Shown piece after piece: positions 1 through 8,624 of a stretch of DNA of 64,000 nt. Origin of the DNA: Vulcanimicrobiota bacterium (lineage in GTDB: Bacteria; Vulcanimicrobiota; Xenobia; Xenobiales; JADMJV01); the NCBI GenBank assembly GCA_017307785.1, contig JAFKGI010000025.1:1-64000 (forward strand). Reading direction: 5' to 3'. A program made the position numbers and the translations under genes. Each line of letters begins with the position of its first letter. Within the stretch, counting starts at the first letter, position 1. Below the pieces are notes generated by a model. The model was not told the DNA's origin, did no database searches, and saw only the letters and a list, made by a program, of their open reading frames with translations.

Positions 1-1047
1 GCCAACTTCCACCATCTGCACCTGATCTACACGCTGGCTTTCCTGATCAGCCCGAGCGGCTCCAAGCTCTTCTTTTTCCGGATGACCCTGGTGGTGACTT
101 ACTTCATGAGCGGCCTGATCAAGCTAACCCCGTCCTGGCTGTGGGGGGAATACTTCAACTCCATTCCAGGAAAGCTGCCGCTACTGCCCCAGAATGAGAC
201 CCTGGTTCGCCTGGCTCAACAGTCCATCATCGTGCTGGAGTTAATTCTGCCCTGGGCCTGGTTCTTGCCTCAGCGCGCTCCCCGCCTGACCGTCTGGGGA
301 CTTTACATCCTCTTTCACCTCTACTCCGGGGTGCTCGTCGGCTTTAAATACACCAGTCTGATGATGCCCCTGATTGTGGGGGCCTTTCTCGATTTCCGCG
401 AGCCGATTCAAGCCGGCTATCGGTTTCAAAGGTCCCATCTGCGCTGCTGGATTTTCGAGGCTCTGCTGCTACTTGGCGGCTTCTATCATTTTTTGATTCC
501 CGGCGACACTCGACTGACTCACGAAGGCAAGTATTTCGGCGTTTTCATGTTCGACGCCAACCGAGCGGTAGACTTTCGCGCCGAGATCGTCAAGGGGGAG
601 CACAGCTATGTCTTCACACTGCACCGCCCCTGGCGCAACGGCGCCATCCTGGAAGACGGAAGTCTGGAGCCGGCGGACGAGCCGCAAATGGAGATCGCCG
701 TCTATCAGGGATCTGAGTTGGTCCGCCAGTATCGGCCCAAAGGAACCATTAAGGAAGGCGAAGAGCGAGATCTGGTTTTCAATCCAAGACTGCTCACCTC
801 GGCCCAGGTACGCACCTTTGGCGATCCCTATCTTTACTATTTCTGGGCCAAGGAGCTCTGCGGTCGGTATCATCCGGACCATCTGAAGCTAGAAATGTGG
901 GAACAGCTGGATGGCCACCGAGAACGAGCCAAGCTGATCGACATCGAGGACTTCTGCCAGGGCGACTATCGATACAGCGGCTGGGGTCGCAACTCCTGGA
1001 TTCTTCTACCCGGACCGGAAATGCCCGCCAGCTACCGCTGGCCTTAA
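1..1047 (+). CDS. Polytopic membrane protein, HTTM/carboxylase-like (5' end outside window)
   Basis: The reading frame is open from base 1, so the 5' end lies before the window; the first internal ATG is at 82. The visible part has about four hydrophobic segments in its first 140 residues, then another near residue 150-170, then a soluble C-terminal domain of about 150 residues. The membrane part (GLIKL, a Trp-rich helix, FHLYSGVLVGFKY) resembles the HTTM domain shared with vitamin K-dependent carboxylase-like proteins. That assignment is by eye and uncertain; a DoxX-like protein is an alternative. No catalytic motif is recognised. The next gene starts 37 bases downstream on the same strand, so the two may be co-transcribed. 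Confidence 0.6.
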   Translation, partial: ANFHHLHLIYTLAFLISPSGSKLFFFRMTLVVTYFMSGLIKLTPSWLWGEYFNSIPGKLPLLPQNETLVRLAQQSIIVLELILPWAWFLPQRAPRLTVWGLYILFHLYSGVLVGFKYTSLMMPLIVGAFLDFREPIQAGYRFQRSHLRCWIFEALLLLGGFYHFLIPGDTRLTHEGKYFGVFMFDANRAVDFRAEIVKGEHSYVFTLHRPWRNGAILEDGSLEPADEPQMEIAVYQGSELVRQYRPKGTIKEGEERDLVFNPRLLTSAQVRTFGDPYLYYFWAKELCGRYHPDHLKLEMWEQLDGHRERAKLIDIEDFCQGDYRYSGWGRNSWILLPGPEMPASYRWP

Positions 1048-1083
1048 GCAGGTGTCGCCGGCTGGAAGCGGTATTATTGAGAG

Positions 1084-1518
1084 ATGAAAAGCCTGGCGAC
1101 GCCTCTCGCGACCGTTTCTCTCTTCGTCCTCTGTCAGGGTGCTCGATTGCTTCCGCATCCCCCCACAGTCCCGACGCACAGGCCCGTTTTTGCGCGACCA
1201 GCACACGCTGAGCCGGCCCAGCCGACGAAATTAGGCAACGCTCTCAAACTGGCGGCCTTCTCGCTGCTGGCCGCGCCGCCGGTCCCCTACCCCGCCCAAC
1301 CCGTTCCCGACGCCGCCTGGTCTCTGCTCGGCATTGGCACCGCCGACATGGAGGGCAGCTTCGACTCCGGAAGCTACTACGAAGACATGGGCGGCGGCGG
1401 AGGCGGTGGTGGCGACGACGACGATGATGACGACGACGATGACGACGATGATGACGATGACGACGACGACGATGATGACGACGATGACGATGATGATGAC
1501 GACTCCGACCCGTTCTAG
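1084..1518 (+). CDS. Poly-aspartate-tailed protein
   Basis: A 144-residue protein of unknown function. The first ~20 residues (MKSLATPLATVSLFVLCQG) could be a weak signal peptide. A Pro/Ala-rich stretch follows, then eight glycines, then 30 consecutive aspartates (residues 111-140, bases 1414-1503), ending SDPF. The Asp run uses 18 GAC and 12 GAT codons in irregular order, so it is not a pure trinucleotide repeat. This suggests the acidic peptide itself is maintained. Poly-Asp segments bind Ca2+ or mineral surfaces in other secreted proteins; that role here is inference. No homologue is recognised. It is convergent with the following lipoprotein gene. Confidence 0.7.
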   Translation: MKSLATPLATVSLFVLCQGARLLPHPPTVPTHRPVFARPAHAEPAQPTKLGNALKLAAFSLLAAPPVPYPAQPVPDAAWSLLGIGTADMEGSFDSGSYYEDMGGGGGGGGDDDDDDDDDDDDDDDDDDDDDDDDDDDDDDSDPF

Positions 1519-1533
1519 GTCAGTCGGAGTGGG

Positions 1534-2265
1534 TCAGAAAGCTCGTTTGTAGTTCGCGCTGGCCGTTGTGCCGTCCGGGCGCGTGTGAGTGATCCTCAGA
1601 TCGTCCCCCTGAATCCCCGGTGCGATCTCAAAACGCAACTTGCGGTTGGCTTTTTTACGCCGAAAAGTGGTTAGAGAAATCGTCTGGCCTTCAACGGTGA
1701 AGGTACCGGCCTCGCGAATTTCCTCTAAGGGTTCCCCTTTGCCCTCTTTTTTGGGGTGGAGCCAGCGCACGGCCACAAAGCTACCCCAAGGAGTAAACTC
1801 GAAGGAATTGACGTGATGCGTCCCCTTGCGCGTCCACTCCCAGCGCCCCATCAGGCGGGAATCTTGGAGCGAAGCCTCGGGCGCGGTGCGGTGATATTCG
1901 GCCACCTTCTTGTCGGGGCCGGTCACCTGCAGGGCGTCCTTTTCCAGGTGTAGCTTCCACAGTCCGGCGGAACGACTACGCTTGGTGGAGTTCAAAGCCA
2001 CGAACTGGGGATTGATTTCAGCTCCTCGGGCCGTATAGCTGCCGATCAGCGCCTCGCCCTGATTGACGATGGCTAGAGTGCCTTTCTCGGTTAATTCCAC
2101 CCAGTGATTCTCGTCCGAACCGGCCCAGTGTCCCACGGCTTCGGCCGTGCGCTTGGAAGAACCGGTCGCCTCGGCGGCGGGGGCATTGCTCGAGCCGGAG
2201 CGACAACCGCAGATCAAGCCGAGACAGGCGAGCCAGACCCCTAAAGTACGCAAGCGACTACTCAT
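1534..2265 (-). CDS. Putative lipoprotein
   Basis: A 243-residue protein. The start chosen (ATG at 2265) gives a typical lipoprotein signal, MSSRLRTLGVWLACLGLICG then Cys, with lipobox I-C-G-C. A longer frame reaching 2496 would put about 77 non-signal residues in front and overlap the divergent gene, so it is rejected. An AGGAAAG stretch lies about 12 bases upstream of the ATG. The mature part is a Ser/Ala-rich linker, then probable beta-rich segments with repeated short strands (GRWEWTRKG, GTFTVEGQTISLTTF) that look like two copies of a lipocalin-like or YARHG-like fold. I cannot name the family. It is probably envelope-anchored. Confidence 0.7.
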   Translation of the reverse strand: MSSRLRTLGVWLACLGLICGCRSGSSNAPAAEATGSSKRTAEAVGHWAGSDENHWVELTEKGTLAIVNQGEALIGSYTARGAEINPQFVALNSTKRSRSAGLWKLHLEKDALQVTGPDKKVAEYHRTAPEASLQDSRLMGRWEWTRKGTHHVNSFEFTPWGSFVAVRWLHPKKEGKGEPLEEIREAGTFTVEGQTISLTTFRRKKANRKLRFEIAPGIQGDDLRITHTRPDGTTASANYKRAF

Positions 2266-2343
2266 GGAAGACAAGCTTTCCTGATGTACGATGGGATTCC
2301 TGGCGCCAGGGAACGCCTCAACGGTAAACGAATCAGTCTTACG

Positions 2344-3156
2344 ATGCGCTATCGCTTTACCGCCCGCTCTGTCGAGGGCGAGACCAAATCGGGTTACCTG
2401 GAGGCGCTCGACCCCACCGAGGCACGCCGTCAATTGGAGCGACGTAAGCTTCAGCTGCTTCAACTCGACGTCGAAGAAAGCGCGGCCCCGGTCCACGTGG
2501 CGGTCAAGAGCGAGGCCCGACCCAGCCCGCCCCCACCGAAACGCCCGCTGCGCGAGAACGGGCTATGGAGTCAGATCGACCGGCGCAAGATGATGTTCCT
2601 GCTGGTCTCGATGGTGGTCAGCTTTCTGGTCCTCTCTTGGGCGGCAAGACTGTTCTTGGGGGAGAAAACCTACAAAATCCAGCTGACCGGCCATTTGGCA
2701 CTGATCAGCAAGCAAGAGTTGGATGCGGATTACATGGACCGGGTCCAGCTAGGACTCCGTCTTCAACAGCCCGCATGGCAGATCAATCGAAACGGAACGA
2801 TCGGCGAGAAGGGCAGCGACGGCCGCTACCACAGCATCGGAGAAAAGGCCAAGGTTCAGTTCGAATCGACCGCCGATGGCGACTATCAGTTCAATGCCGA
2901 GGTAGGCCTGCCGAGCGCTCCGACCGCGTTGGTCTTTTTTGTAGAAGCGCCCGGATTTATGTCTCGCTGGATGGAGGTAAAGCTAACGCCCGGAAAAGAG
3001 CCCGCCTCTCTGGTCGGCGCCCTCAAACCGATGACCGTGAAACGGCAGAAGCGGCGCGCGTCGGTGGTGGGAGGAGCGGCGCAACCGACTCCGGGTGCGC
3101 CCGCCACTTCCTCGCTTCCGAAATATGACCCCGACGCTCCAGAACCCCTCGAGTAA
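2344..3156 (+). CDS. Bitopic membrane protein with GspF-N-like N-terminus
   Basis: A 270-residue protein. Residues 1-45 (MRYRFTARSVEGETKSGYLE, then EARRQLERRKLQLLQLDV) look like the small N-terminal segment of GspF/PilC platform proteins (pattern YxYxAxDxxGxxxxGxLEAxxxxxAxxxLxxxGL). There is no GspF core; instead a Pro-rich linker and one membrane helix follow (about residues 83-105), then a ~120-residue extracytoplasmic domain and a basic, Pro-rich tail. The start at 2344 was chosen because similarity begins there; an in-frame ATG at 2284 would intrude on the divergent lipoprotein leader. It lies next to pilin cluster 1. A role in a secretion/pilus machine is inference. Confidence 0.65.
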   Translation: MRYRFTARSVEGETKSGYLEALDPTEARRQLERRKLQLLQLDVEESAAPVHVAVKSEARPSPPPPKRPLRENGLWSQIDRRKMMFLLVSMVVSFLVLSWAARLFLGEKTYKIQLTGHLALISKQELDADYMDRVQLGLRLQQPAWQINRNGTIGEKGSDGRYHSIGEKAKVQFESTADGDYQFNAEVGLPSAPTALVFFVEAPGFMSRWMEVKLTPGKEPASLVGALKPMTVKRQKRRASVVGGAAQPTPGAPATSSLPKYDPDAPEPLE

Positions 3157-3162
3157 AGGTCT

Positions 3163-3561
3163 TTAGCCCTGCCAACCCAACCGCGTCACGAGATGCACAG
3201 ACTTCCACTTGCCACCGTGCTCCCAGGCAACCTCCACCGTGACCGTCTTCAGGCCAGGGTTGTCGGGAGTAGGATTGTCGGCCACGTAGGTCTTGTAGTA
3301 AAAGGCGGTGTCAATCGACTGACCGTCCGCGAAGTGTTTGGCCATAAACGGCGGGTTGTCTGCCGTGTCCTCTTTCACAGTGTAGCCCATCGAGAGCTTC
3401 TCCTCCATGACCTGTTCGGCCCAGAAGGTCGCCACCAGCGTCTCGCGGCTCTGAGCCGTGGCCCGAGCGTGCATGGCCCAGACGCCAAAGAGACAGACGG
3501 AAATGCCGCACAGGAGCACGGCTGCGATAAGACATTCCGCGATGCTAAAGCCACGTCGCAT
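3163..3561 (-). CDS. Minor prepilin-like protein (cluster 1)
   Basis: A 132-residue protein. From ATG at 3561 it begins MRRG then FSIAECLIAAVLLCGISVCL, a class III prepilin signal: short basic leader, Gly at -1, Phe at +1, Glu at +5, hydrophobic helix. In-frame ATG at 3612 would give an over-long leader. The head is about 100 residues with short strands and a TVTVEVAWEHGGKW element like minor pilins of the GspI/PilV type. It should be processed by a prepilin peptidase (not in this window) and inserted in the inner membrane. It is divergent from the next prepilin gene, with about 50 bases between the starts. Confidence 0.75.
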   Translation of the reverse strand: MRRGFSIAECLIAAVLLCGISVCLFGVWAMHARATAQSRETLVATFWAEQVMEEKLSMGYTVKEDTADNPPFMAKHFADGQSIDTAFYYKTYVADNPTPDNPGLKTVTVEVAWEHGGKWKSVHLVTRLGWQG

Positions 3562-3614
3562 AAGCTGTGATCTTCCGGAAGGCAAGCATAAGTCCTCGCG
3601 CGAATCAAGCAACC

Positions 3615-4220
3615 ATGAAACGCAAGGGCTACTCCCTGATGGAACTGATCGCCGCCCAGGCGGTGTTGGGAGTCTGCTTGCTGGGCATCGCCTCGTTGGT
3701 CCGCGCCGGTTCTCGCTACATGATGGTGACCAACGCCAAGACCGAGCTGCAAAAAAGCGCTCTGTTGACGATCCGGCACATTGTTCAGGAGTTCCAAGAA
3801 ACGAACGACGGCTCGTTCACGACGGGCACCAGCGCAGCCGTGCCCACGACCCAGTCGCACTACGGAGTCGTCTTTGCCAGTCCTCGCGATCCAAAAGACG
3901 GCAGCGTCAACTACGACCAGGGTCGACTGGTCTGGTGCAAGTACGTCTGCTTCTACAAGCGCGACATCAATGGCGTACCCTCCATTGTGCGCACGGTGGC
4001 CAAACTCGATCCCAAGGTCCCCTATCCCCCGCCATGCGACGCCCTGGATACCTTCCTGCTGAGAGATTACGGCATCACGGTGGTGGCCGACCACATCACC
4101 ACCTTCGAGTGCTGGAAAGCCTCGGCCAATCTGCTGATCTTGCTGCGCGCCGACCTGCCTTCGAACTACGGTAAGAACTACGGCTTTCAGGTCGAAACGC
4201 AGGTCTTCGCGCGCAACTAG
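3615..4220 (+). CDS. Minor prepilin-like protein (GspJ/PilW-type)
   Basis: A 201-residue protein starting at ATG 3615: MKRKG then YSLMELIAAQAVLGVCLLGI. This is a prepilin signal with Gly at -1 and Glu at +5. The start at 3567 is rejected because it would move the signal 16 residues inward. After the helix come QKSALLTIRHIVQEFQ, as in PilW/GspJ minor pseudopilins, and a beta-rich head. It is followed after 15 bases by the PilX-like gene, so the two form a unit. It probably primes or caps a pseudopilus; that role is inferred from the class. Confidence 0.75.
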   Translation: MKRKGYSLMELIAAQAVLGVCLLGIASLVRAGSRYMMVTNAKTELQKSALLTIRHIVQEFQETNDGSFTTGTSAAVPTTQSHYGVVFASPRDPKDGSVNYDQGRLVWCKYVCFYKRDINGVPSIVRTVAKLDPKVPYPPPCDALDTFLLRDYGITVVADHITTFECWKASANLLILLRADLPSNYGKNYGFQVETQVFARN

Positions 4221-4235
4221 CAGAACTTAAGCAGC

Positions 4236-5564
4236 ATGCGTCGGTCACGCCGGACTCTCGGCTTTGCAGTGGTAGCCCTGGTTCTCGTCATTGCCTTCAT
4301 GTTTGTGCTCATGACCGCGGGCACCGGAGACTCGGTCAATCTGGGCCTGCGCAACGCGACTCGCGGCACCCTGGAACGGCGCACCAACTACGGCGCCTAT
4401 GGCGCCATGCAACTTGGACTGGACGAACTCAACAAGAACTACACCTACAGTTGCGACATTCACGGAATCGCCGTTCCCGGAGATCCGGAACTGGTTTTTG
4501 ATCTTCGGATCTGCAACAACTACAACAACGCCCTCTCCCCCAATCCGCCGACCGGAGTGAACGGCGAGGTTCCCAACGGGATGGTTTACATCGAATCCAA
4601 GTGCGACTTACGCGACTATGTAGGCCAGTACACCACCAAAGTCTACAGTAAGGCCGCGCTGGGCAAATACGAGAGCAAGTCCACCATCGTAGGGACCGAC
4701 CAGATCACGATCACCAACTCGACGGTGGACGCCTATTACGTCGACTCAGCCACCAACACTCTCCGGCCCTATTTGAAAGGCGTCATTCAAACCAACAGCG
4801 TGCAGGCTGGCGGCCTCACGATGGCGGGTCCCAACACTTTCATCAAGTCGGGCCTGATGTGGGGACCCAAAGGGCAGCCCTCGGTCATTAGCGATCCCGG
4901 GCCTCCTGCCGTCACCTGGACATCCGACCCTCCCGGTTACGCCGTAGAATCAACTCAGGTCCAGCGCGTCCCCCGCTTCCGCCCTCCCCGCAACCCGAGC
5001 GACGCTCTGGGTCCTGGCGGCACGGTGGCCAACTACACCGCGCCGACCACGATCAGTGCAGCCAATTTCAAATCTATCAACGTATCCGGAACGACGCTGA
5101 CCCTCAACCAGGGTGAGTATTTCGTGGCCGGCAACCTGACGCTGACCAACTCCGACCTGGTTTGCGCGGGCGCCACCGGTGCAGCGCCATGCGATATCTA
5201 CGTGGGCGGCAACGTGACTATCGACAATAGTCGGGTGAACTGGGCCAACCGCCTGGGCCAGGCAGATCCGACCAACTACCCGAATCTGCTGGTCGCTCCG
5301 GCTCCAGGTGCTCTGGACATCACGCAGTTGGGTCAACAGGCCGTGTTAGGGCCTCGCACGCTGCGCATTTTCTTCGTAGGCAGCGGTGCGCCTCGTTACA
5401 AAGACTCGACCTTCATCGCTCGCAACAACTCCAAGCTCTCGCTGGTTGCGGCGGGTAAGGCCATGAAAACGGAACTGCGGTCCGGCACGGAAGCCTGGGG
5501 CGGCTTCAAAGGAGCACAGTTCCTGATGACCGACTCGATGCTCCACTATCACAAGACCAATTAG
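4236..5564 (+). CDS. PilX-like protein with beta-solenoid C-terminal region
   Basis: A 442-residue protein. The N-terminus, MRRSRRTLGFAVVALVLVIAF, is pilin-like but lacks Glu at +5, as GspK/PilX-type components do. The C-terminal half has repeated short strands (FVAGNLTLTNSDLVC, IYVGGNVTIDNSRVN) that suggest a right-handed beta-solenoid, as seen in polymer-forming or DUF7305-like domains attached to PilX-type proteins. A related arrangement recurs at 29141-31252. The ORF follows the prepilin gene by 15 bases and its stop overlaps that of convergent kdpE1. A function as a tip or minor component is inferred. Confidence 0.65.
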   Translation: MRRSRRTLGFAVVALVLVIAFMFVLMTAGTGDSVNLGLRNATRGTLERRTNYGAYGAMQLGLDELNKNYTYSCDIHGIAVPGDPELVFDLRICNNYNNALSPNPPTGVNGEVPNGMVYIESKCDLRDYVGQYTTKVYSKAALGKYESKSTIVGTDQITITNSTVDAYYVDSATNTLRPYLKGVIQTNSVQAGGLTMAGPNTFIKSGLMWGPKGQPSVISDPGPPAVTWTSDPPGYAVESTQVQRVPRFRPPRNPSDALGPGGTVANYTAPTTISAANFKSINVSGTTLTLNQGEYFVAGNLTLTNSDLVCAGATGAAPCDIYVGGNVTIDNSRVNWANRLGQADPTNYPNLLVAPAPGALDITQLGQQAVLGPRTLRIFFVGSGAPRYKDSTFIARNNSKLSLVAAGKAMKTELRSGTEAWGGFKGAQFLMTDSMLHYHKTN

Positions 5565-6250
5565 GTTTCGTGTAGCACCAATCGGTAGCCCACGCCCGCT
5601 TCCGTGACCAACAACACCGGACGCGCCGGTTCGTCTTCGATTTTGCGGCGCAGGTTGCTGACGTTGACGCGCAGGGTGTGCAGGTCTTGTTCCAGGTGGC
5701 CCCAGACTTCCTGAATCAGCTTGGTGTGAGTCACCACTTTGCCGTGATGGCGGGCCAGCACGCGCAGGATGTCATACTCGGTGGGCGTGAGTGCGACCGT
5801 CTGGCCGTGACGGGTGACTTCGCGGTTGGCCAGGTCCAGTTTTAAAGGTCCGGTTACCACGGTGGGCTCGTCGGTGGTCTGTTGCACCCGACGCAGGGCG
5901 GCGCGCAAGCGGGCCGTCAGTTCGTTCAGCCCAAACGGCTTGTTGAGATAGTCGTCGGCTCCGGCGTCCAGCGCCGCCACCTTGTCGCTCTCGCGGTCGC
6001 GCACCGAGAGAATGATGATGGGCACGGAGCACCACTCGCGCAGCACGCGAGTCACCTCCACACCATCCAGGTCGGGTAGACCCAGGTCCAGCAAAATCAC
6101 GTCGGGACGCGACTGGGCCACCATCTCTATGGCCTCCTGGCCCGTGCTGGCCTCGCGGATTTCGTAGCCACGACCGCTCAAGCTGGCTTTGAGAAAGCGG
6201 CGCACGGCCGGTTCGTCGTCGACCACCAGGGCGCGAATCTGGACGCTCAC
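5561..6250 (-). CDS. kdpE: KdpE1, OmpR-family response regulator
   Basis: A 229-residue response regulator. The receiver domain has the acidic pair (VVDDEP), the phospho-acceptor Asp in VILLDLGLPD, Ser in IIILSV and Lys in LNKPFG. The C-terminal winged helix has TPTEYDILRVLARHHGKVV and a DLHTLRVNVSNLRRKI recognition region typical of KdpE. A GTG start at 6250 overlaps the kdpD1 TGA by 4 bp and gives the usual KdpE length (E. coli 225). It should be phosphorylated by KdpD1 and activate kdp transcription. A second, very similar KdpE lies at 15488-16174. Confidence 0.93.
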   Translation of the reverse strand: MSVQIRALVVDDEPAVRRFLKASLSGRGYEIREASTGQEAIEMVAQSRPDVILLDLGLPDLDGVEVTRVLREWCSVPIIILSVRDRESDKVAALDAGADDYLNKPFGLNELTARLRAALRRVQQTTDEPTVVTGPLKLDLANREVTRHGQTVALTPTEYDILRVLARHHGKVVTHTKLIQEVWGHLEQDLHTLRVNVSNLRRKIEDEPARPVLLVTEAGVGYRLVLHET

Positions 6251-8559
6251 GGTCGAGCCACCGGCAGGGTGAAACAAATGCGCGCTCCTCGTTCCACTCC
6301 GGCATCAAGCCAGATGCGCCCTCCCTGAGCTTCGATGAGCCCCTGACAGATAGAAAGCCCCAGGCCGCTGCCGCTTTCGGCCGGCGAATTCTTGGCTCGG
6401 TAAAATCGTTCGAACACCTTGTCTCGTTCGGCCTCGGCCACGCCCGGCCCCTGGTCGTGAACCGAAATCATGACAAAATCACCCTGATCTTCCGCGGCCA
6501 CTTCGAAGGGAAGGTTCGGTGCATACTTGCGGGCGTTGTCCAGCAAATTGAAAAGCACTTGCTGAGTCAACAGGAAGTCGCAATGCACCAGGGGCAACTC
6601 CTCGGGCAACCGCAAGTTGGCGATGGGCACGATGGAGAGCAGGTCCTGGACGTCCTGAGGCTGCCCGGTAATTCGCAGGAACCCCGCGTCCAATTGACTC
6701 ATCTGCAGCAGGTTGCCGACGATGCGGTTGAGCCGGTGCGCTTCGCCCAGGGCATTCTCCACCAACGCCTTGCGGTCGTCGGCCTCCAGAGGCATCTCAT
6801 GCTCATCGCGCACCGCCTGCAAAGCTCCCATGATGGAGACCAGCGGAATGCGCAGATCGTGAGAGACGGAATTGATGAGCGCACTCTGCAAACGCTCGGT
6901 GGCCGCCAGAACCTCCGCCTGGGAAGCCTTGTGGGCCAGGCCGAGCCGCTCCAAGGCAACCGCCGCCTGGAGAAGAAAGGACTCGAGCAACTCTTGCTCG
7001 GAAAGCTGCAACCCCTCGTGGCGATGCAGAATCAGCACGGCCAGAGTCGGTCCGGGTCGGCTCACCACCGGCAGGCAGGTCACCTCCGACTCGGGCAGAG
7101 TATCGGTGCCTCGCCCGGCCGGGACTCCCTTCTGCCAGGCCCAGCGTTCCGCCTCGGAGGGATCCTCGGCCGCCATACGCACCTCAGCCTTCGGGTCAAT
7201 ACGCAACTGAGCGTGCTTCTCCAGAGACTGCCTCACCTCGTCCAGGCTTTGACTGGAGCTGAAATCTCGAGAGAGATCGAGCAGAGCAATCGTCTGTCCT
7301 TCGCGCAGTCGAGCCGAGAGCGCTTGTTCGCGCGCCCGCGCGGTCAGCGAACTGATGACGAGAGAGACCAGGAGCAGGGCGATAAAGGTGACCACATACT
7401 CGCCGTCCTGCACGGCGAAGGTGTAGTAGGGCGGCACAAAATAAAAGTCAAAGGCGGCCAGACTGAGGGTGCAGGCCCAAAAGGCGGGACCTCGCCCCAG
7501 ACGAAAAGCGATGGCGCACACCAGTGCCAGATAGATCATGACCAGGTTGGTGGGGGCCAGATAGCGGCTCAAAAGCGCGTTGATCAGGGACAAAACCAGC
7601 ACTCCCAGGGTGCTCCAAGCATAGGCGGAGATGGGAGCGGTCGGCCTATCGACCGGGGGGGCTTCGGCCGGGCTCTCGGCACTGATCACCGAGATATGAA
7701 TCGACCCACTGGTAGCAATCAACTGGTCCACCAGGTCGGGAGTGAGACGGGCCCACCAACCCCGACGCGGACCTTTGCCGGCCACGATCTGGGTGATTTT
7801 GTGTTCCTGAGCGTATTCGATCAGTCGAGCGGCCACGTCGCTGCCGGCAACCTGCTCGGTGAAGGCTCCCAGAGACGAGGCCAGACGCAGGTGAGCAGCC
7901 ACCCGTTCGCGGGCATCAGGAGTCAGGGCCTCCACCCCCTCGACCGAGACGGCCCGCCACTCGGCGTTGAGCGCGTCGGCCAGGCGACAGGCCTGACGAA
8001 TCAACCTCTCCGACAAAGGGCTGGGCCCGACCGCAACCAGCAGGCGCTCGCGCACCGAGCCCTGCTCTTCAACCCGATTGGCCGCGAATCGCAGAGCCAG
8101 TTCGCGCAAAGCCGGCAGGCCCGGCCCCGGCTGATCCAACTCCTCGACGGGCAGGTCGATCAACTGCAGCGAATCAGCGCTCTTCAACCAGGCGTCGGGC
8201 ACGGCCTCGCGCACGGGCAGCCCGGTCAGGCGAGCCACCTCGTCCCTCAGACTCTCGACCTGCTGCACTTCCAGGCTGGCGAAAACGTCGATGCCGGCGG
8301 CCAGCAACTCTTCGGCGTCCTGATAGCGCCTGGGGTGTCGACTTCCGGGCGGGTTGGCTCGGGCCAGTTGAGTCAGCAACACCACCTCGGGCCGCAAGCG
8401 CAGGCAGGCGTCCAAATCCAACTCGCCGGGAATGCTTTCAAACTGCACCCGTCGGCCGGCTTCGCGCTGTTTGACACCCGCGCGCAACAAGGCCTCGCCC
8501 TTGCCTACCCCGGGCGCATACCCCAAAAAGATCCTGAGCTTGCCACGAGCCACCGTCAT
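6247..8559 (-). CDS. kdpD: KdpD1, K+ sensor histidine kinase with degenerate N-terminal domain
   Basis: A 770-residue KdpD (E. coli 894). Order: KdpD N-terminal domain (1-150), USP-like domain (170-295), four membrane helices (about 312-410), GAF-like segment, HisKA with phospho-His in SVSHDLRIP (H567), and HATPase with GSGLGLSIC. Compared with KdpD2 here, the N-terminal domain is eroded. The Walker A reads GYAPGVGKGE, with Thr changed to Gly. The Walker B-like VLVDELAHSN has become VLLTQLARAN. About 30 residues with ETHQRPET are missing, and the GKVY-type segment after LPPEEL is also lost. Phosphotransfer motifs remain intact. It lies directly after kdpC in the operon, so it is probably functional but senses differently. 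Confidence 0.92.
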   Translation of the reverse strand: MTVARGKLRIFLGYAPGVGKGEALLRAGVKQREAGRRVQFESIPGELDLDACLRLRPEVVLLTQLARANPPGSRHPRRYQDAEELLAAGIDVFASLEVQQVESLRDEVARLTGLPVREAVPDAWLKSADSLQLIDLPVEELDQPGPGLPALRELALRFAANRVEEQGSVRERLLVAVGPSPLSERLIRQACRLADALNAEWRAVSVEGVEALTPDARERVAAHLRLASSLGAFTEQVAGSDVAARLIEYAQEHKITQIVAGKGPRRGWWARLTPDLVDQLIATSGSIHISVISAESPAEAPPVDRPTAPISAYAWSTLGVLVLSLINALLSRYLAPTNLVMIYLALVCAIAFRLGRGPAFWACTLSLAAFDFYFVPPYYTFAVQDGEYVVTFIALLLVSLVISSLTARAREQALSARLREGQTIALLDLSRDFSSSQSLDEVRQSLEKHAQLRIDPKAEVRMAAEDPSEAERWAWQKGVPAGRGTDTLPESEVTCLPVVSRPGPTLAVLILHRHEGLQLSEQELLESFLLQAAVALERLGLAHKASQAEVLAATERLQSALINSVSHDLRIPLVSIMGALQAVRDEHEMPLEADDRKALVENALGEAHRLNRIVGNLLQMSQLDAGFLRITGQPQDVQDLLSIVPIANLRLPEELPLVHCDFLLTQQVLFNLLDNARKYAPNLPFEVAAEDQGDFVMISVHDQGPGVAEAERDKVFERFYRAKNSPAESGSGLGLSICQGLIEAQGGRIWLDAGVERGARICFTLPVARP

Positions 8560-8624
8560 TGCGGACTACTTCCGCACGGATGCCCTAATGCCCGTTGACG
8601 GCGAAGCTGACCTTTGAGAATCCG

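Noticed and set aside
1334..1552. Thr/Met-rich ORF in the second frame over the Asp run
   Set aside because: A frame-shifted shadow of GAC/GAT codons with no upstream signal.
6457..8598. 713-codon ORF antisense to kdpD1
   Set aside because: Gln/His/Arg/Gly-rich composition typical of antisense frames in GC-rich genes; kdpD1 is certain.
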